Assembly: GCA_029945375.1 (NCBI GenBank)
Contig: CM057063.1
Span: forward strand, 2,911,894-2,975,893
DNA: 64,000 nucleotides
Source: Agaricus subrufescens
Taxonomy: Eukaryota > Basidiomycota > Agaricomycetes > Agaricales > Agaricaceae
Reading direction: 5' to 3'
Part shown: piece after piece, positions 44,822 to 57,649 of the stretch
Position numbering within the stretch: the stretch's first letter is position 1
Layout: each line of letters opens with the position of its first letter
Translations under genes and position numbers: made by a program
The notes under the pieces: model-generated
Databases searched by the model: none
Seen by the model: only the letters and a program-made list of their open reading frames with translations
What the model was told of the DNA's origin: nothing

Positions 44822-45728
44822 GTGGCGGCACTTGCGAAACCAATGACGCAGGAGTCTACAGTGTCAGTTCTAGAGACAATTTAACTAGGGATAACCGTGT
44901 CGGCATAGGGGAAATTTCAGGATCGTCGAGATCCAGATCTTTCCACTTTGTCCAAGCTTGTTCGAGGATCTGCTTGGCTTCATCAGGCCGTTGTTGGGAC
45001 ATGCGAACTGAAGCAAGAGCGTGGAGGGCCTCAGAATTAGACGGATCTGTTTTTAAAGGAAGGTTGAGGAGATCTTCGCAGGTTTTCCCGGCTTACGGTT
45101 CAAAGCTGCGGAGAGGCAGTCAGAAAGGCATTTGAAGAAACAATGGAAGAGGTGACGCGCCATAGATTGTAAGACGTATCCATCCACATCTCTACCTGCC
45201 CAATGAGTGCGCGGGTGATATTGTTCTTAAATTCACTTTGATCCGACGGGTTGGTCGTGACTGAATTTTTTACCGTCTGTTCTCCTCTGAGCTGATTCAC
45301 TAGAATATCTACAGTGGCATAATAGTTTGCAGGGCCAGCCTGGGGTCATCTTCTGATAGCTGCACTAGGTACAAGTGTGCCGATGGTGGGGGTGGTTGCG
45401 GTGATGGTGGTTGTATCAAAGATTCAAAAGCCTGTACGCTGTCAGGGCAAGAGCAACAAGACAAGTTACAGATCACACTGACCTCCTTCGCTGCACTAAT
45501 GTCCCCTGTCTCTAGTAGTGACACTCCGAGCAATTCTCGGGCCTCCTCATTTTCCGGCTGCTGTTCCAACATTCGTCTGGCAAAGCGCAGTGCCAGCCCA
45601 TAATCGCATTGAACGATCAGATCCTGGGCTTTTTCGAGTAATCCCGAGATAGACGGGGGTTTTGAGTGTTGAACAGGAGGGTCTGTCGCTTTGGTGTGTT
45701 GCTTTTTGGCTGGGCGAGTGCGACCCAT
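44822..45728 (-). pseudogene. Acl4-like remnant, unit E
   Basis: ATG 45728 opens exon 1 as in D. Shares the GC donor of intron 2 and the TAA early in exon 3 (~45096) with unit D, and adds a deletion at ~45322 that breaks exon 2 (LALQTIMPL instead of LALQHYQAA). Confidence 0.75.
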
Positions 45729-46367
45729 CTTGGATGAAAGAAGGAATTGACGGTCACGTGGTTCTCGGACACATTTCAGGACATCTCAATGTTTCAGAAC
45801 AATAATTGTCATTCGATGGCGATGGGCTTTACTCTACATCACCAGTATCGAGGAAAGGATACAGTCTTCAATCAGGGGGTTTGATGAACATAGAAAATCT
45901 GCTCAATTATGGGGTCGAGTCCGAGGCCGCCTATGCCTTTACCCGGGAACTTAGGCGTGGCTTCTTATAGATATCAAGCAAAGGTACTACAGGTCGATTC
46001 AAGTTTGACCACTTCAACTAATGTCCCTCTGTCATTGAGTAGTTTTATTCCCCTCTTTATTGGAAATAAGACTGCATACCCTGAGATTGTTTTTTCAAGG
46101 GTACGGTACTCTCGAAACTGAAACTACCAGCAAGATCGTCAAATGGGTACGCCGTGAGGCAATCACACCGAAAAACATCACATATAATTCAGGACGTATT
46201 CCAACGGATTTGCAGTGTCCATATTGATAATATTCTAGAACGAGTGCGCCGCTATTTGGCGATCACGTCACACCCCAGAAACGCCGCACAATTCATCTAA
46301 TGGGCTAATCAAATAAATTCCGAGAAACAAAAAAAGGGAGTAACAGTAGCGAACACAGCGGTGTCCA
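45729..46367. other. Intergenic, unit E
   Basis: Homologous to 5956-6609 with an extra ~100 bp insertion around 46020-46120 not seen in other units. No ORF is supported. Confidence 0.5.
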
Positions 46368-47600
46368 TTAAGCCATATCAGAAACCTGTAGAACACATGG
46401 TGGTGCTTCTGGCATGGCAGCCACACTGCCCTGACGTTCACTAGTTTCCCCAAATTCCGTCGTTGTATGGTCGTAATGATTCCAACGCACCGAACTCATA
46501 TTCTGTTGCTGCCTTTGCGACACATATGCTTTACCACGGACAACTCTATACTGCAGGAGGAGGTAGGCAATTATCTAGATATATTCTATGATTGAGTGCT
46601 GAAAATGATTCACAGTATTAGCTTACCTTAATGTATGATGAAGTCTCGGTAAAGAACCCGGCTACAGATTGACCAGTGTTGGAAAATATTGCAGTAGCCA
46701 GTAGCCATATAGACTCCAGGGCATATGACTCGACAATCATCGCCACAATATTCATGTATCTGAAACCTCCTTGAGTTTCCTCTGAGCCTTTTGCATTAGT
46801 CGATTAATAGTTCGTCTGCAGTCACCGTGTTTCCATACCAATTACTTTTCTTTGTTGCCATTGTTTGAAAATGAGATATAAGCTTATTAACACTGTACAA
46901 AGTATTGTCGTGGCGCCTTGAAGAGCATATACCACTTGTGCGGTTATAAGACCAAGTGGAGTTGATGATGTCAGGTCAAGTACTATTGTCCGCATTTGCA
47001 ACGCTGATAAATATAAGTCGTTTCTTAGAAAGCAAGAGCCTGTGAGGATGTAATTAATTACCCGCAAAACTTAAGAGACACAAGAAGGGCGGCACGATGA
47101 CCAACTTGGCATATCGAGTGGCACTCCAAGTGACCCATATGATCCAAACCTGTCATCCCAGAGTTTAGCAGCCTGGTAGTACGGACACAAGAAAATCGAC
47201 CACGCACCTGGATTACTGATGTCAAAACATCAATTACGAACTGGCAGACAAGACCAATGAGTATCACGGGGGTAGTAAACAAACCTGCAACTAGTATATA
47301 TGCAAGTGGACCCCCGGGATAGTCACTATGCTTGACGTAGGCATCTTGCGTAACCCAAGCATTCGCTACGAGAGAGTACAGGCCACATAGCATTATTACA
47401 GTACTATACGAAAGCATGAATTTGGCCTGTCTTGTTCTGTCTCCATTACGAAGTCGAGGAACGAGTGCATGGACATATAAGCAAAAGAGAGAGAATGCGA
47501 TCCCGTAGAGGGTTCCAGCTACCGTTGTTGGGGTGACAAGCTCAACTTGAGTGAGAGAGAGTGTTTCCCCTGTTAGTGATGGGGCGGTATTGTTGCTCAT
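46368..47600 (-). CDS. Seven-transmembrane protein, array copy E
   Basis: ATG 47600 (MSNNTAPSLTGETLSLTQVE). Five exons open; exon 3 MRTIVLDLTSSTPLGLITAQ is shortened by about five codons before TM5, exon 4 gives EETQGGFRYMNIVAMIVES, exon 5 reads IIAYLLLQYRVVRGKAY and ends VSDMA at 46368. Loop after TM2 has the longer PLAYILVAGLFTTPVILIG. Confidence 0.76.
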
Positions 47601-48439
47601 GGAAAATTTAAGATGGGGGTTAAGTTCATTTGCCCTTCAGCACAAGCAGTATTTAAGCACTTCCGAAATTATTGCGATTCCCGCAAGTTGGGCTTATCAT
47701 AATTGCGGTCATATATCATATCCACTCAGCAACTTTTAATTAATGAATTCGAGAAAACAAGGTTGGCATTCATTGTTCTTAGTTACCGGATGATTTTGTT
47801 TTCCATCAGACTAGCTTCCAAGAAATTATTCCAGCACAGATCTATTATCCTAGCTCAGTCCCTTTGCTTCGCTGTTACCAACAGTGCCTGAGTTTACACG
47901 AACGCCAGACAAATTTTGATGAAGCTTGTTTACCTTAACTCGCCAGTTGAGGAAGAAGTTCACTTCTGATGCTCATTAAGCTCAGTCGATACTACAAGCG
48001 ACACGCTCATATCGCATAAAACCGATCATTTTTCACGATACTCCATACCCCATCAGACAAAGTGCAATGCCCTAGACAATCATGTACTTGTTCTCTTGTC
48101 CCTCATACATAAATTGAGAATTATACACGAGTTCATTATCCAGATCACTTACTCGTAGAATCACCACCGCGGGAAGCTTATGTAAGCCGTGCTTAGCTCA
48201 TCAGATATGATTAACAGGATTTTAACCAGCCACTCTACATAACTGGCTTATATGATTGTAAAAACTACAGCCTAACCTTAGCCGATGCTATAAAGAAAGA
48301 AAGAGAAATTGGGAGGAAACGACGCTGACCTCGTATTTCAAAGACAGTGATAAATGCAATTCCATATCTGGGACTCGTCCATTATTCAATGATGTTAGTA
48401 CACCAGACGCCGCAAACTATAATAGCAGAGCATGGGGAT
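47601..48439. promoter_or_regulatory. 5' flank of 7TM-E
   Basis: CTTAAATA (minus strand) at 47650-47657 replaces the TATA box of the other copies; the ttatcataattgcgg block follows. More diverged distally. No ORF is supported. Confidence 0.5.
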
Positions 48440-48911
48440 TGGTCGTGTATTATAGAGAATGCGGGCGCGCATATTGTTTATTCCGGAACGACACATCTAT
48501 GTGCGGGATCAACTAAGAGTCGAGGTTCACCTCAATTAAACACTTACAAAACAAAAACTGCGGACCGCTTAACATTGAATCTAGCTTTCTTCCCAATATC
48601 TACGCCGAGTCCATCATGATTCTCTCATGCTGAATTGTTCAACCTGATTGTGTTACTCCGCGTTGCCTTGACGGACCTCCCGCCAAAATGAGAAGTGAGT
48701 CAAATGGTGCGGGCCTACTATGGTTAGTCAGTTAAGCTCGACCACCAGTTGCTAAGAGCCGGACAGGTGATACGGCAGCTGGGCTTGGTCGAGAACTCGT
48801 CGCATTCAGGGATATAGTTGAATTAGCCCTGACATACTGAAAAAGTTGGTACTGGTGTTGCTCTTCGGGTCGCAAGTGGTTATTCAGTTAGTGCTTCGGC
48901 GTCTGACGAGT
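48440..48911 (-). pseudogene. Kinase remnant, unit F proximal part
   Basis: Diverged kinase exon 3/intron 3 sequence (atcaactaagagtcgagg ... tgacggacctcccgccaaaatg ... gtcgagaactcgtcgcattc), interrupted at 48912 by a solo LTR. It keeps more of exon 3 (Pro/Gln-rich region) than units B-E. Confidence 0.6.
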
Positions 48912-49605
48912 TGAAGAGGTAACGAGTGCTTCAACAATGTGAGGTCGGCGGAACGACCTCGAGACTTCCAAGCCAGGAGTAAAGTCACAAAAGCACAGAG
49001 ACGACGAGGGCAATGGACAGCGAGAGCAAGACGACAAGAAGCTAGAGAGGGATAGAGACACAAGCTTAGAGGGCAGAGTTGAAATGATGTGTAGAGATTA
49101 GTGATAGATACGGATACTTGATCCGACAGCGAGGGAGAAAAACGGGTGGTGATTTGATGCCTATCCTACTACAGCGAAACCCTTTATATACAAGTTTTTC
49201 AGCATAGAGAGTCGAGTGACAAAAGCCCCCGACGACGAAAGAAAAGAAAAGAAAATACGTACCCAATGTTCAACTGAATAGAGAATGAAAATTTTCCTTG
49301 TCCTCCTCAAAGAGGAGAGGACTATTCTCTACTCCATTCCTTGGCTGCCAAAGCGCACGGCCGATGTTGTTGTCGTACGTCGGGGAGACGAGTCCGGAGG
49401 CCAAGAGTGGCAGTTTTCTATTGAGTATTGTCTCTGCGATGACTCGAGAATTCGTTGTCTTGAATTTTGTGAGCCATCTTGAGTGTAGGCCGCTCCGCAA
49501 GTGTGCTGGGTAGAGGAAAACGAGAGCGGGCGTTCGGGATGATGGTGGTAGTAGTGAGGGATGGTGATCGGCTGAATCGGGCATAGCCGATTACTCATCC
49601 CTACA
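48912..49605. mobile_element. Solo LTR, unit F (independent insertion)
   Basis: ~694 bp related to the unit D and E LTRs but inserted in kinase exon 3-derived sequence, a different site. Starts tgaagaggtaacgag and ends ctcatccctaca, supporting TG...CA termini. Confidence 0.7.
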
Positions 49606-50140
49606 GTCCTGAAGTAAAGTTAACAAGACCCTCATGAATAGTGTTGGGCGAAGGATTATGGATGATCAGTGTGCGCTACTTGACACCATTCAGCGGGATG
49701 GTCATGTAAGGAGGTGGTCGAATATCCGAATAGATTGTCCAAGTACTCGGCACATCTGCGTTCGGCACAATAATCCACCTTTCCACCCTCTGTTCCTTAC
49801 CACCCTCCGATTTATGGAAACAAATAGCACGTGTTGAGAGACACCTTGTCTTCTTGGTCGTGTGTTGATATGATACCTTGCAAAATCAATGGTATAGGAC
49901 TATACGGTTTCAGTTCCAGAAATAACTTGACAAGCAACAGCCGCACTGAGATAGGCGGAAGCCCAGGATCCTTGAGATCAAGCTTTTTGTCCAAGCGTGT
50001 TCGATAATCTGCTTACCTACATCAAACAAAGTTAGTCGGACCGGTTTTCCGAGCAAGATTAAAGAGAGGAGATCTTCACAGGTATTTTTCTGTTTCGAGT
50101 TCAAAGCTGCAGATGGCCAGTCAGAAGATATTTGGAAAGA
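49606..50140 (-). pseudogene. Chimeric kinase-Acl4 remnant, unit F
   Basis: Continues the kinase fragment after the LTR (ggattatggatgatcagtgtgcg) and then shows the same kinase-to-Acl4 jump as units B-E (cgttcggcac then ttaccaccctccgatttatgg). Only part of Acl4 exon 3 follows, with multiple frame breaks. Confidence 0.6.
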
Positions 50141-50159
50141 CCATGGAGAAGAAGAGATA

Positions 50160-51095
50160 CCATCTCCAACTCGAGCCCTGAGAAACTAAGACGATGTACC
50201 GCTTCAACACCTCGTCTCACTTCCTTCCCAATATCCACGTTAGGCACAAAGAAGCTTTTCCCACTTCTCTTTAGCTAATCCATGCGACCCGATCCTGTTA
50301 TTCAACATCGTCTTGACAGATCTTCCCTCGAAATACAGTCAGTCAAGTGGGGCGAATCTCTGTGGGGGTCAACCACAACTTTGGAAGAGCCGTGGACTCT
50401 AACAACTGGACGTATCAAATGCTCGTTACATTTGGCGCCAGTGGTGAGCGTTCCGTGGTGTGAGGCAGTTGGTAGTACGATTGTTTACTTGGGTCATTCT
50501 CCGGCGCTAAACGAGGCTCGAGAAGAGTCATGAAATCCTCACGAGTAACATCTGCGAGAAGGTTGTGGTTGATCACGGTGCGTTTATTTTACTGTGAAAC
50601 GTTACACCATTTATCAGGACAGATATGAAAGGAAGCGGCCAGATACTCAACTGGAACGCAACACTCAGGCACTCCAGGCACTCGCGTTCAGCTGGATCTT
50701 CAAGTACCCGAGCTCCAAGTCTCGGAAAACTCCCATTACTTTCTCATGCCCACTTAGCGGCTTCAGTCCCTCGCCTTTCAAGCCCAATGAAATCCTCCTT
50801 TTTTCTTTATTTCCAACAAGTGACGCAACCAAGGTGGCTTCGGCAGTAGTGAGCTGTCCGAAACAGACAGTATATCTGCCAACGTCCAACACAGCATGAT
50901 AAACCTAAGGATAAAAGAAGATTGACGGGCCTTGCAGTTTGGTATTGCCTCCATGTGATTGTGCCACTGCATGAACATCGTCAAGACTCAAACGGTAAGT
51001 GATGAAAAGGGGCGTAGAATGTCTCGGTATCAAAAGTGTTCCTGATGATGTTATCCATAGATACCTGTTTAATTCGGGTCTATTAGATGTACGGC
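50160..51095 (-). pseudogene. Second kinase remnant, unit F (more complete)
   Basis: Matches kinase exon 3 (tgacagatcttccctcgaaatac), exon 2 (gctccaagtctcggaaaactccc corresponds to the RDLE stretch) and the exon 1/intron 1 region near 50930-51090. Frames are broken in several places. Unlike units B-E it retains the kinase 5' end. Confidence 0.6.
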
Positions 51096-52168
51096 GTATC
51101 ACCAGTGAACAGGACGCGACCTTTGCTGACATCTTCCCATTCCTCGCCATCTTCCTCGCTGTCCTCCTTTCCGAGCAAAGGCTCAATGCCGAGTGTGTTC
51201 AATTGACCTCTCAGTTCTTTAGCGCGTTGTATGATTTAGTTTATGCGGACGGTGTTGATTAACGTGTAGCTACATTCAAACTTTTAACGTTGAAAGATAC
51301 AAAGAGAGGCCACGTGTACTCACCACTTTACAAGCTTCTAAGCATTCACGCAAATCTCTCGCCAACTCTTCTCAATGGATATAATTACCTAACCTCCCGC
51401 TCACCGCCTCCTTGACACTCTCAGCCGTGGGGAAAAACGTCACCCTTCGAGATATTACGCCTTAACTTCTGTATTATATGTCGGCATAATACCTCACAGA
51501 ATTAACAGCGCAGGGGTCTACGATTCCAGTTCCGGAAATTACTTGAAAAGGGATGGCCGCGTCGACATAGGTGGGTGCTCAAGATCATCGAGATCGAGAT
51601 ATTTTCACTTTGTCTAAACAAGTTTCAGAGTAGTATTGAGGAGACCCTTGCGGGTTATTTTGATTCGGTTCACGGTTCAAAGCTGCAGAAGATATTTGAA
51701 GAGATGATGGAGAGAGAGGTCCCATCTCTACCCAGCCGATGAGTATGCGGACAATGGTATTCATGAGTTCGTCCCATCCGATGGATTGCTCCTGGCTGAG
51801 ATTTTGTCGCTTGTTTGCCTTTGAGCTTTTGATTCTCTTCAGAGAGCCACGCGAGATACGTGTATGGCGATGATGGTTGTATCAAGGACTGAAAAGAGAA
51901 TATCAGGCTAAGAGCAGCAAGACGGGTCGCAAGATACACTTTTTTGCTGCGCCGATGTCGCCTGTCTGTGGCTGCCAGCATTTCCGGAGCCTCCACATTC
52001 TCTGGCTGTTGTTCTAAGACCCGTCTGACGAAGTGTTGCAGCGTTAGTTCGTAACCGCATCGAGCAGTAAGGTCCTGGTCCTTTCAAGGAATGATGGAGT
52101 CCTTGAATGTTGAACGGGCGGGTCTGTCTCTTTGTATGCCGTTTTTTGGCTGGCCGAGTGCGACCCAT
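51096..52168 (-). pseudogene. Acl4-like remnant, unit F
   Basis: Contains the acidic C-terminal exon (~51120-51210, fused directly to the kinase 5' end), parts of exon 3 and of exons 1-2. ATG 52168 (MGRTRPAKKRHTK) is followed by a frameshift, and large parts of exons 2 and 3 are deleted. The most complete domain order among the broken copies. Confidence 0.65.
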
Positions 52169-52413
52169 CTTGATGAAAGAAGGAATTCATGGTCACGTGG
52201 TTCTCGGATCACATTTCAGGGCATCTCAATCTTTCAGAACAATCATCGTCATTCCACTAGCCGGGCCCCAAACTCAGGCTCCTTCCCATCCCCCTGCTGA
52301 GCTGCTCGAGGTGACGTGGGTTCCCACAAACGTTGTTTGCGAGCGCCAGCGAGGTAAATCTCGAGCAAAAAAGAAAATGGCTAGAGTAACAGTATCAAAT
52401 ACGGCGGTATTCA

Positions 52414-53657
52414 TTAAGCCATGTCAGTAACCTGTAGAACACATGGTGCTGCTTCTTGCATGGTAGTCACATGAAAGCTGACTTGACATTCACCAGTTTC
52501 CCCAAATTGCGTCGTTGTGTGATCGGAATGATTCCAACGCAACGAACTCATATTCTGTTGCTGCCTTTGTGACGGATATGCTTTACCACCAGTGACAACT
52601 CGATACTGCACGAGGAGGTAAGCAATTATCTAGATATATTTTATCACTCAGTGCTGATATTGATTCACCTCATTAACTTACTTCAATGTATGGTACAGAC
52701 TCGGAAAAAAATGCGAATGCAGGTTTCACACCCCGGGCCTTGCGAAGTATTGCCAAAACCAGTATCCATATAGATTCCAGGGCATATGACTCAACGATCA
52801 TGGCCACAATATTCATGTATGTGGTACATGCTTGAGTTTCCCCTGCGTCTTTTGCATTAGTTAATGTAACTCGTTTGCAGTGTTCCCATACCAATTAATT
52901 TTCTTTGTTGCCATTGTTTGAAAGTGAGATATAAACTTATTAACATTGTACAAAGTATTGTCGTGGCTCCCTGAAGAACATATTCCGCTTGTTCTGTTCT
53001 AAGATCCAGTGAAAAAGCTTTTGCATGTGATACTGTAAGGTCAAGTACTATTGTCCGCATCTGTAACCCTGATGAATATAAGTAATCGGTAGAGAGCAGG
53101 AGCCTGACAGGAATTAATTACCCGCAAAACTTAACAAACACAAAAGGGGCAGCACGGTGACCAACTTGGCATACCGAGTGACACTCCAAATAACCCATAC
53201 ACGCCAAACCTTTCGTCCTGGAATTTAGCAGTCTGGTAGCATGGACACAACCAAATCGACCACGCACCTGTATCATTGATGTCAAAACATCAATTGCGAA
53301 CTGGCTAACGAGGCCAACGAGTATCGCAGGGGTAGTAAGAAAACTAGCTTCTACGTATGCATATGGACCCCCGGGATAGTCGCTATGCTTAATGTAGGCA
53401 TCCTGCGTAGCCCAAACATTCAATATGAGAAAGTACAGCCCGCAGAGCATCATGACAGTGGTGTATGAAACCATGAATTTGGCCTGTCTTGTTCTGTCTC
53501 CATTACAAAGTTGAGGAGCGAGTGCATGGACATATAAGCAAAAGAGGGAGAATGCGATACCGTAGAGGGTTCCAGCTACAGTTGTTGGGGTGACAAGTTC
53601 AACTTGAGTGAGGTGGAGATTGATCCCTGTTAGTGATGGGGCGGTACTGTTGTTCAT
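52414..53657 (-). CDS. Seven-transmembrane protein, array copy F
   Basis: ATG 53657 (MNNSTAPSLTGINLHLTQVE). Five open exons: exon 2 VWRVWVIWSVTRYAKLV, exon 3 MRTIVLDLTVSHAKAFSLDL, exon 4 GETQACTTYMNIVAMIVES, exon 5 with an extra Gly (QYRVVTGGKAYPSQ) ending VTDMA at 52414. No lesion seen. Confidence 0.78.
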
Positions 53658-54050
53658 GAAAGAATTGAGAGAAGGGTGCGGGTTAAGCTCTTTTGGCCTT
53701 CAGCAAAAGCAATATTTATACACTTCCGAAATTATTACAACTCCCGTAACCCCAGGTTTATCACAAATGTGATCGTGTGTCATGTTAACTAAGCAACCTT
53801 GATTGACAGATTTGAGAAACCAATGCTGGCATTCATTGTTGTGCTCAGTTATGTCGGAAAAGTGAATTTAGTCTGATTAGGGATAGATCATGAGTTGCGT
53901 TTGCCAGGTATAACCTGATCAGACCTGGATAAGGCAAGGTCAGGCCATTCTCAGATCAGGCCAATGTTAGTTTTCCGACATATACAAGTGACACGCCCAT
54001 ATTGTAGATAACTGATCATCTTTCATGATAATCCAATCCAATGATGTCAG
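53658..54050. promoter_or_regulatory. 5' flank of 7TM-F, cut by a MITE
   Basis: TATAAATA (minus strand) at 53713-53720. The usual distal block is shortened: about 190 bp between cagtta and tacaagYgacacgccc is replaced by the MITE at 53852-53980. Confidence 0.55.
53852..53980. mobile_element. 129-bp MITE with TA target duplication
   Basis: Perfect 10-bp inverted ends TGTCGGAAAA ... TTTTCCGACA flanked by TA on both sides, as in Tc1/mariner-type elements. The interior is a partly self-complementary gatcaggcc/ggcctgatc-like sequence with no ORF. Confidence 0.7.
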
Positions 54051-54790
54051 TACACCAGACGCTGCGAAGCATAATAGCAGAGGGTGTGGAGCTTCGCATG
54101 CGCGGGATGGCCATGTAAAGAGGTAGTCGAATATTCAAATAGATTGTCCAAGCACTCGTCACATATGTGTTCGGCACAATCATCCAACTTTCCACCCTCT
54201 GCCTTCTTACCACCCTCCGACATATGGAAACAAACAGCACGTGTTGAGAGACCACACCTCGACTTCTTGGTCGTATGTTGGCATAACACCTTACAAAATC
54301 AATCAATGGTACGGGATTTCCAGAAATAACTTGACTAGCAACAGCCGCGCCGATATGGACGGAAGCTCAGGATCAGTGAAACCAACCCTTTTGATAATCT
54401 GCTTGCCTACATCAAATCCCGTTGAGACATACGGACTGAAGCGAGAGCTTGGTGGGCTTCAAAGTTAGTCGGAAATATCCACGAAGTTGAACACAAAGTA
54501 ACTTTTTAAACTTCTCTTTAGCTAATCCATACAACTCGATCCTGTTACTCAACATCGTCTTGACGTACTTTCTCTCAATACAGCCAATCAAACGGCGTGG
54601 GTCACTGTTGGGGTCGACCACTGAGTCGGAAGCGGTGGGGACTCAGGGCGACTTAACGACTGGACGTATCGAGTGCTCGTTGGCCTCCTTTGCCTAGAAG
54701 ACAGTTGTACAAAGCAGCATGTCTCCGAGTCTGGTTGTGAAGACAATCGGGAAATATCTAGATAGGCCCTGATTTGTGACCACACCTAAG
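54051..54790 (-). pseudogene. Chimeric kinase-Acl4 remnants, unit G
   Basis: 54100-54300 repeats the kinase-to-Acl4 jump of units B-E; 54320-54470 is decayed Acl4 exon 3 (cgttgagacatacggactgaagcgagagctt); 54480-54790 is decayed kinase exon 3 (cgtcttgacgtactttctctc ... gggtcgaccactgagtcgg). No open frame of note. Confidence 0.55.
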
Positions 54791-55481
54791 CGCAAAGGAA
54801 GGCTTCAAAAAATATTCTCTTCCACAATCGTCGAATCATTCATCACGAAACATCAGAATAAATCCTCTCAAATATTACAAGCCGATTCCATATCAGACTT
54901 CCAATACTTTTGTGCGCTCTCTGAAAAAGCTTCTCGATCATAATGGGGTAAGTTCTGGAAGAAGCTCACTTATAAATCATCGAGGGCCCTTTGCGGCGAA
55001 TGCATTTGTATAGTTCGCAATCATCCAGTCGGTAGTCTCAGAGTTGATGCCTAATGTGGAACCTAACTCAGCGAGACAGCGATATTGCGTTGATTGCTCG
55101 GGTGAAACGGCTGGCTTTTTGTGCCTTAATTACCTGGCTGTTATTGGCTGCATGTATTGTATAGTAGTGAACGTCAAAGGGAGAATTAGAAAGAGGAATA
55201 TACGAATACAGAAAGTAGTCTTGTCGACACAGTTTCAACTGTTCTACAGTGCCCATAAAAGGTAAGGAAAAAGTTAAGAAGTAAAGAAAGGGCTGAGACG
55301 GTAAAACATAGAGCTGACATGACAAAGTATTCATAACAATCTCATCAACAAGATTTTAAACCAGGTATGCCGCGAAGCAAGCATGCCCAAAGAAAACCTA
55401 CGCTATTCGTCGTGAAGTCCAATGTAACATGTTTAAGGTAAATAAAACTGCTTGTGACAATACCGATAAAGCGGTATTTGT
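54791..55481. other. Intergenic, unit G
   Basis: Weakly similar to the intergenic part of other units only near 55340-55480 (gccgcgaagcaagcatgcc). No supported ORF or element in the rest. Confidence 0.4.
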
Positions 55482-56720
55482 TTAAGCCATCCTAGAAATT
55501 TGCAGAACACTTGGTACTTCTGGAGCGCCAGATACATGAGGACTCTCCTGGATTTCACCAGTCTCCCCAGACCCCGTCGTAGTGACATGATTTGAATGGT
55601 TCCAACGCAAAGAGCTCATCTGAGTCCGTTGTTGCCTTTGTGATTCATATGATTTACCGCTCGCAACTCGATACTGCACGAGGAGGTAGGCAATTGTCTA
55701 GACATAATTTGTTAATCTAGTATTGATACTGGCAACATCGGCAACTTACCTCAATATAGACTCGAGATTCAGCAAAGAACGTGCTCGGAACCTTTCCCCA
55801 AAATATTACTATACCCAGTAGCCATACAGATTCTAGGGTATATGACTCAATGATCATGGCCACAATATTCGCGTATCCAGTAGACCCTTGACTTTTCCCT
55901 GCCATAGGTTTCGCATTAGTTGATTTTGCTTTCAGCTTGTATGATTTCCATACCAATTAACTTGCTTTGTTGCCATTGTTTATAAATGAGATATAGAGAT
56001 ATCAACAGGGTACATAGTATTGTGGTAGCTGCTTGAAGAGCGGTTTCCGCTTGATCCGTTCTATCGTCCAGTGAAAGATATTGTGCAAGTGATGCTGTAA
56101 TGTCAAGTACTAATGTCCGCATTTGCAATCCTGATGAATATAAGTTATTTTACGAAAAGAAAGAGTCTGTCAGGAATCAATTACCCGTGAAACTCAACAA
56201 ACACAAGAGGGGCACAACGATGACCAACTTGGCATATCGAGTAGCACTCCAAATGACCCATACACGCCAAACCTTTTATCCCGGAGTTTAGCAGCCTGGT
56301 CTCATGTACGCAGAAAAATCGACCACGCACCTGTATTACTGATGTCAAGACATCAATTACGAACTGGCAGACGAGACCAGTGGATATCACGGGGTTAGTA
56401 AGAAAACTTGCATCTACATATCCATATGGACCCCCGGGATAGTCACTATGCTTGATGTAGGCATCTTGAGCAACCCAAGCATTCGATATGAGAGAGTACA
56501 GCCCACAGAGCATTATGACGGTACTATATGAAAGCATGAATTTGGCCTGTCTTGCTCTGTCTCCAGTACGAAGTCGAGGAACAAGTGCATGGGCATATAA
56601 GCAAAAGAGAGAGAATGCGACGCCGTAGAGGAGTCCGGCTACAGTTGTTGGGATGACAAGCTCAAGCTGAGTGAAGAGGAGCGTTTCCCCTGTTAGTGAT
56701 GAAGCGGTACTGTTATCCAT
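55482..56720 (-). CDS. Seven-transmembrane protein, array copy G
   Basis: ATG 56720 (MDNSTASSLTGETLLFTQLE). Five open exons: exon 3 MRTLVLDITASLAQYLSLDD, intron 3 GTATGG...ATGGCAG, exon 4 GKSQGSTGYANIVAMIIES, shorter TM6-TM7 loop (WGKVPSTFFAESRVYIE), exon 5 tail diverged (SQRQQRTQMSSLRWNHSNHV) ending ISRMA at 55482. Clearly more distant than A-F. Confidence 0.77.
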
Positions 56721-57649
56721 GGAGGATCTGAGAGACGGACAGTGGGACTAAATTGATTCGCTCCTTAACAAACTTGAAGCATTATATATACATTTCCGAA
56801 ATAACTGTGTTTTTTCTGTAAGTGTGGTCTATTTGAATTATTGGTTATGGGCAAATTTTACTGCACGTCAGAGAATGTCAGTTGATCGGGATTTGAGAGT
56901 GTCTACTGTTCTTCTTGTCAGTTACCGCAAACCTCCTGACGGAATCTTTTACGAGATGTGAGCTCTTCAATTGACAAAACAAGTCGACCGCGCGTATATC
57001 GTAACAAGAATAATGATGATCATTAGTAGTGCTCCATCCAGCTCCTCAGAAATCAGAGTTACAACGTAGGTTCTGATTCTGATGTCAACTACTGAATGCA
57101 ATCAGCGAAACTTCTTGTATTCAGATGCCAAAGGAATTGAAGTGTACCCCCATGGGTGGGAATTTCAATCATTAGCGCTCGTTTTGTACCTGAAGTCCCG
57201 GTCCCGCTGTGTATAAGAATGACATATCACTGCCACAAGCATAGCAATTGTGATTCATAAGTCAGCTTTGATGATTGACAATGAAGTGATAATGGAGGTA
57301 AGATACGACTTATGAGGCAAACGAAGAAATAACGATGTTAACGCAACGGGCAAAGAATTTCTTTGCAGGTTATAGAAGTCTGAGAAATCCAAATATACAC
57401 CTACCGACCATAATTGATACTTCAAGATTGCTATTATACAATGGCCCCAAGTCTCACAGATAATGAATCATCAGAATCATTGATCCACCCACAGCCCCGA
57501 CACCGCCGATCAAACTCACAGCCAATTCAATTAGCATGAGGGTCCGATTCACACCTTGCCCGAAATTCCTGATTCCCTTTTTGATCTCTGCTAACCTTAA
57601 CAAGCAGTACGAGACCGAAGAGTAGAATAACGAATGTTCACGTCAGAAC
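56721..57649. promoter_or_regulatory. 5' flank of 7TM-G and unassigned spacer
   Basis: TATATATA at 56783-56790, ~63 bp upstream of ATG. The remainder (to 57649) has no supported gene and only faint similarity to other flanks. Confidence 0.45.
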
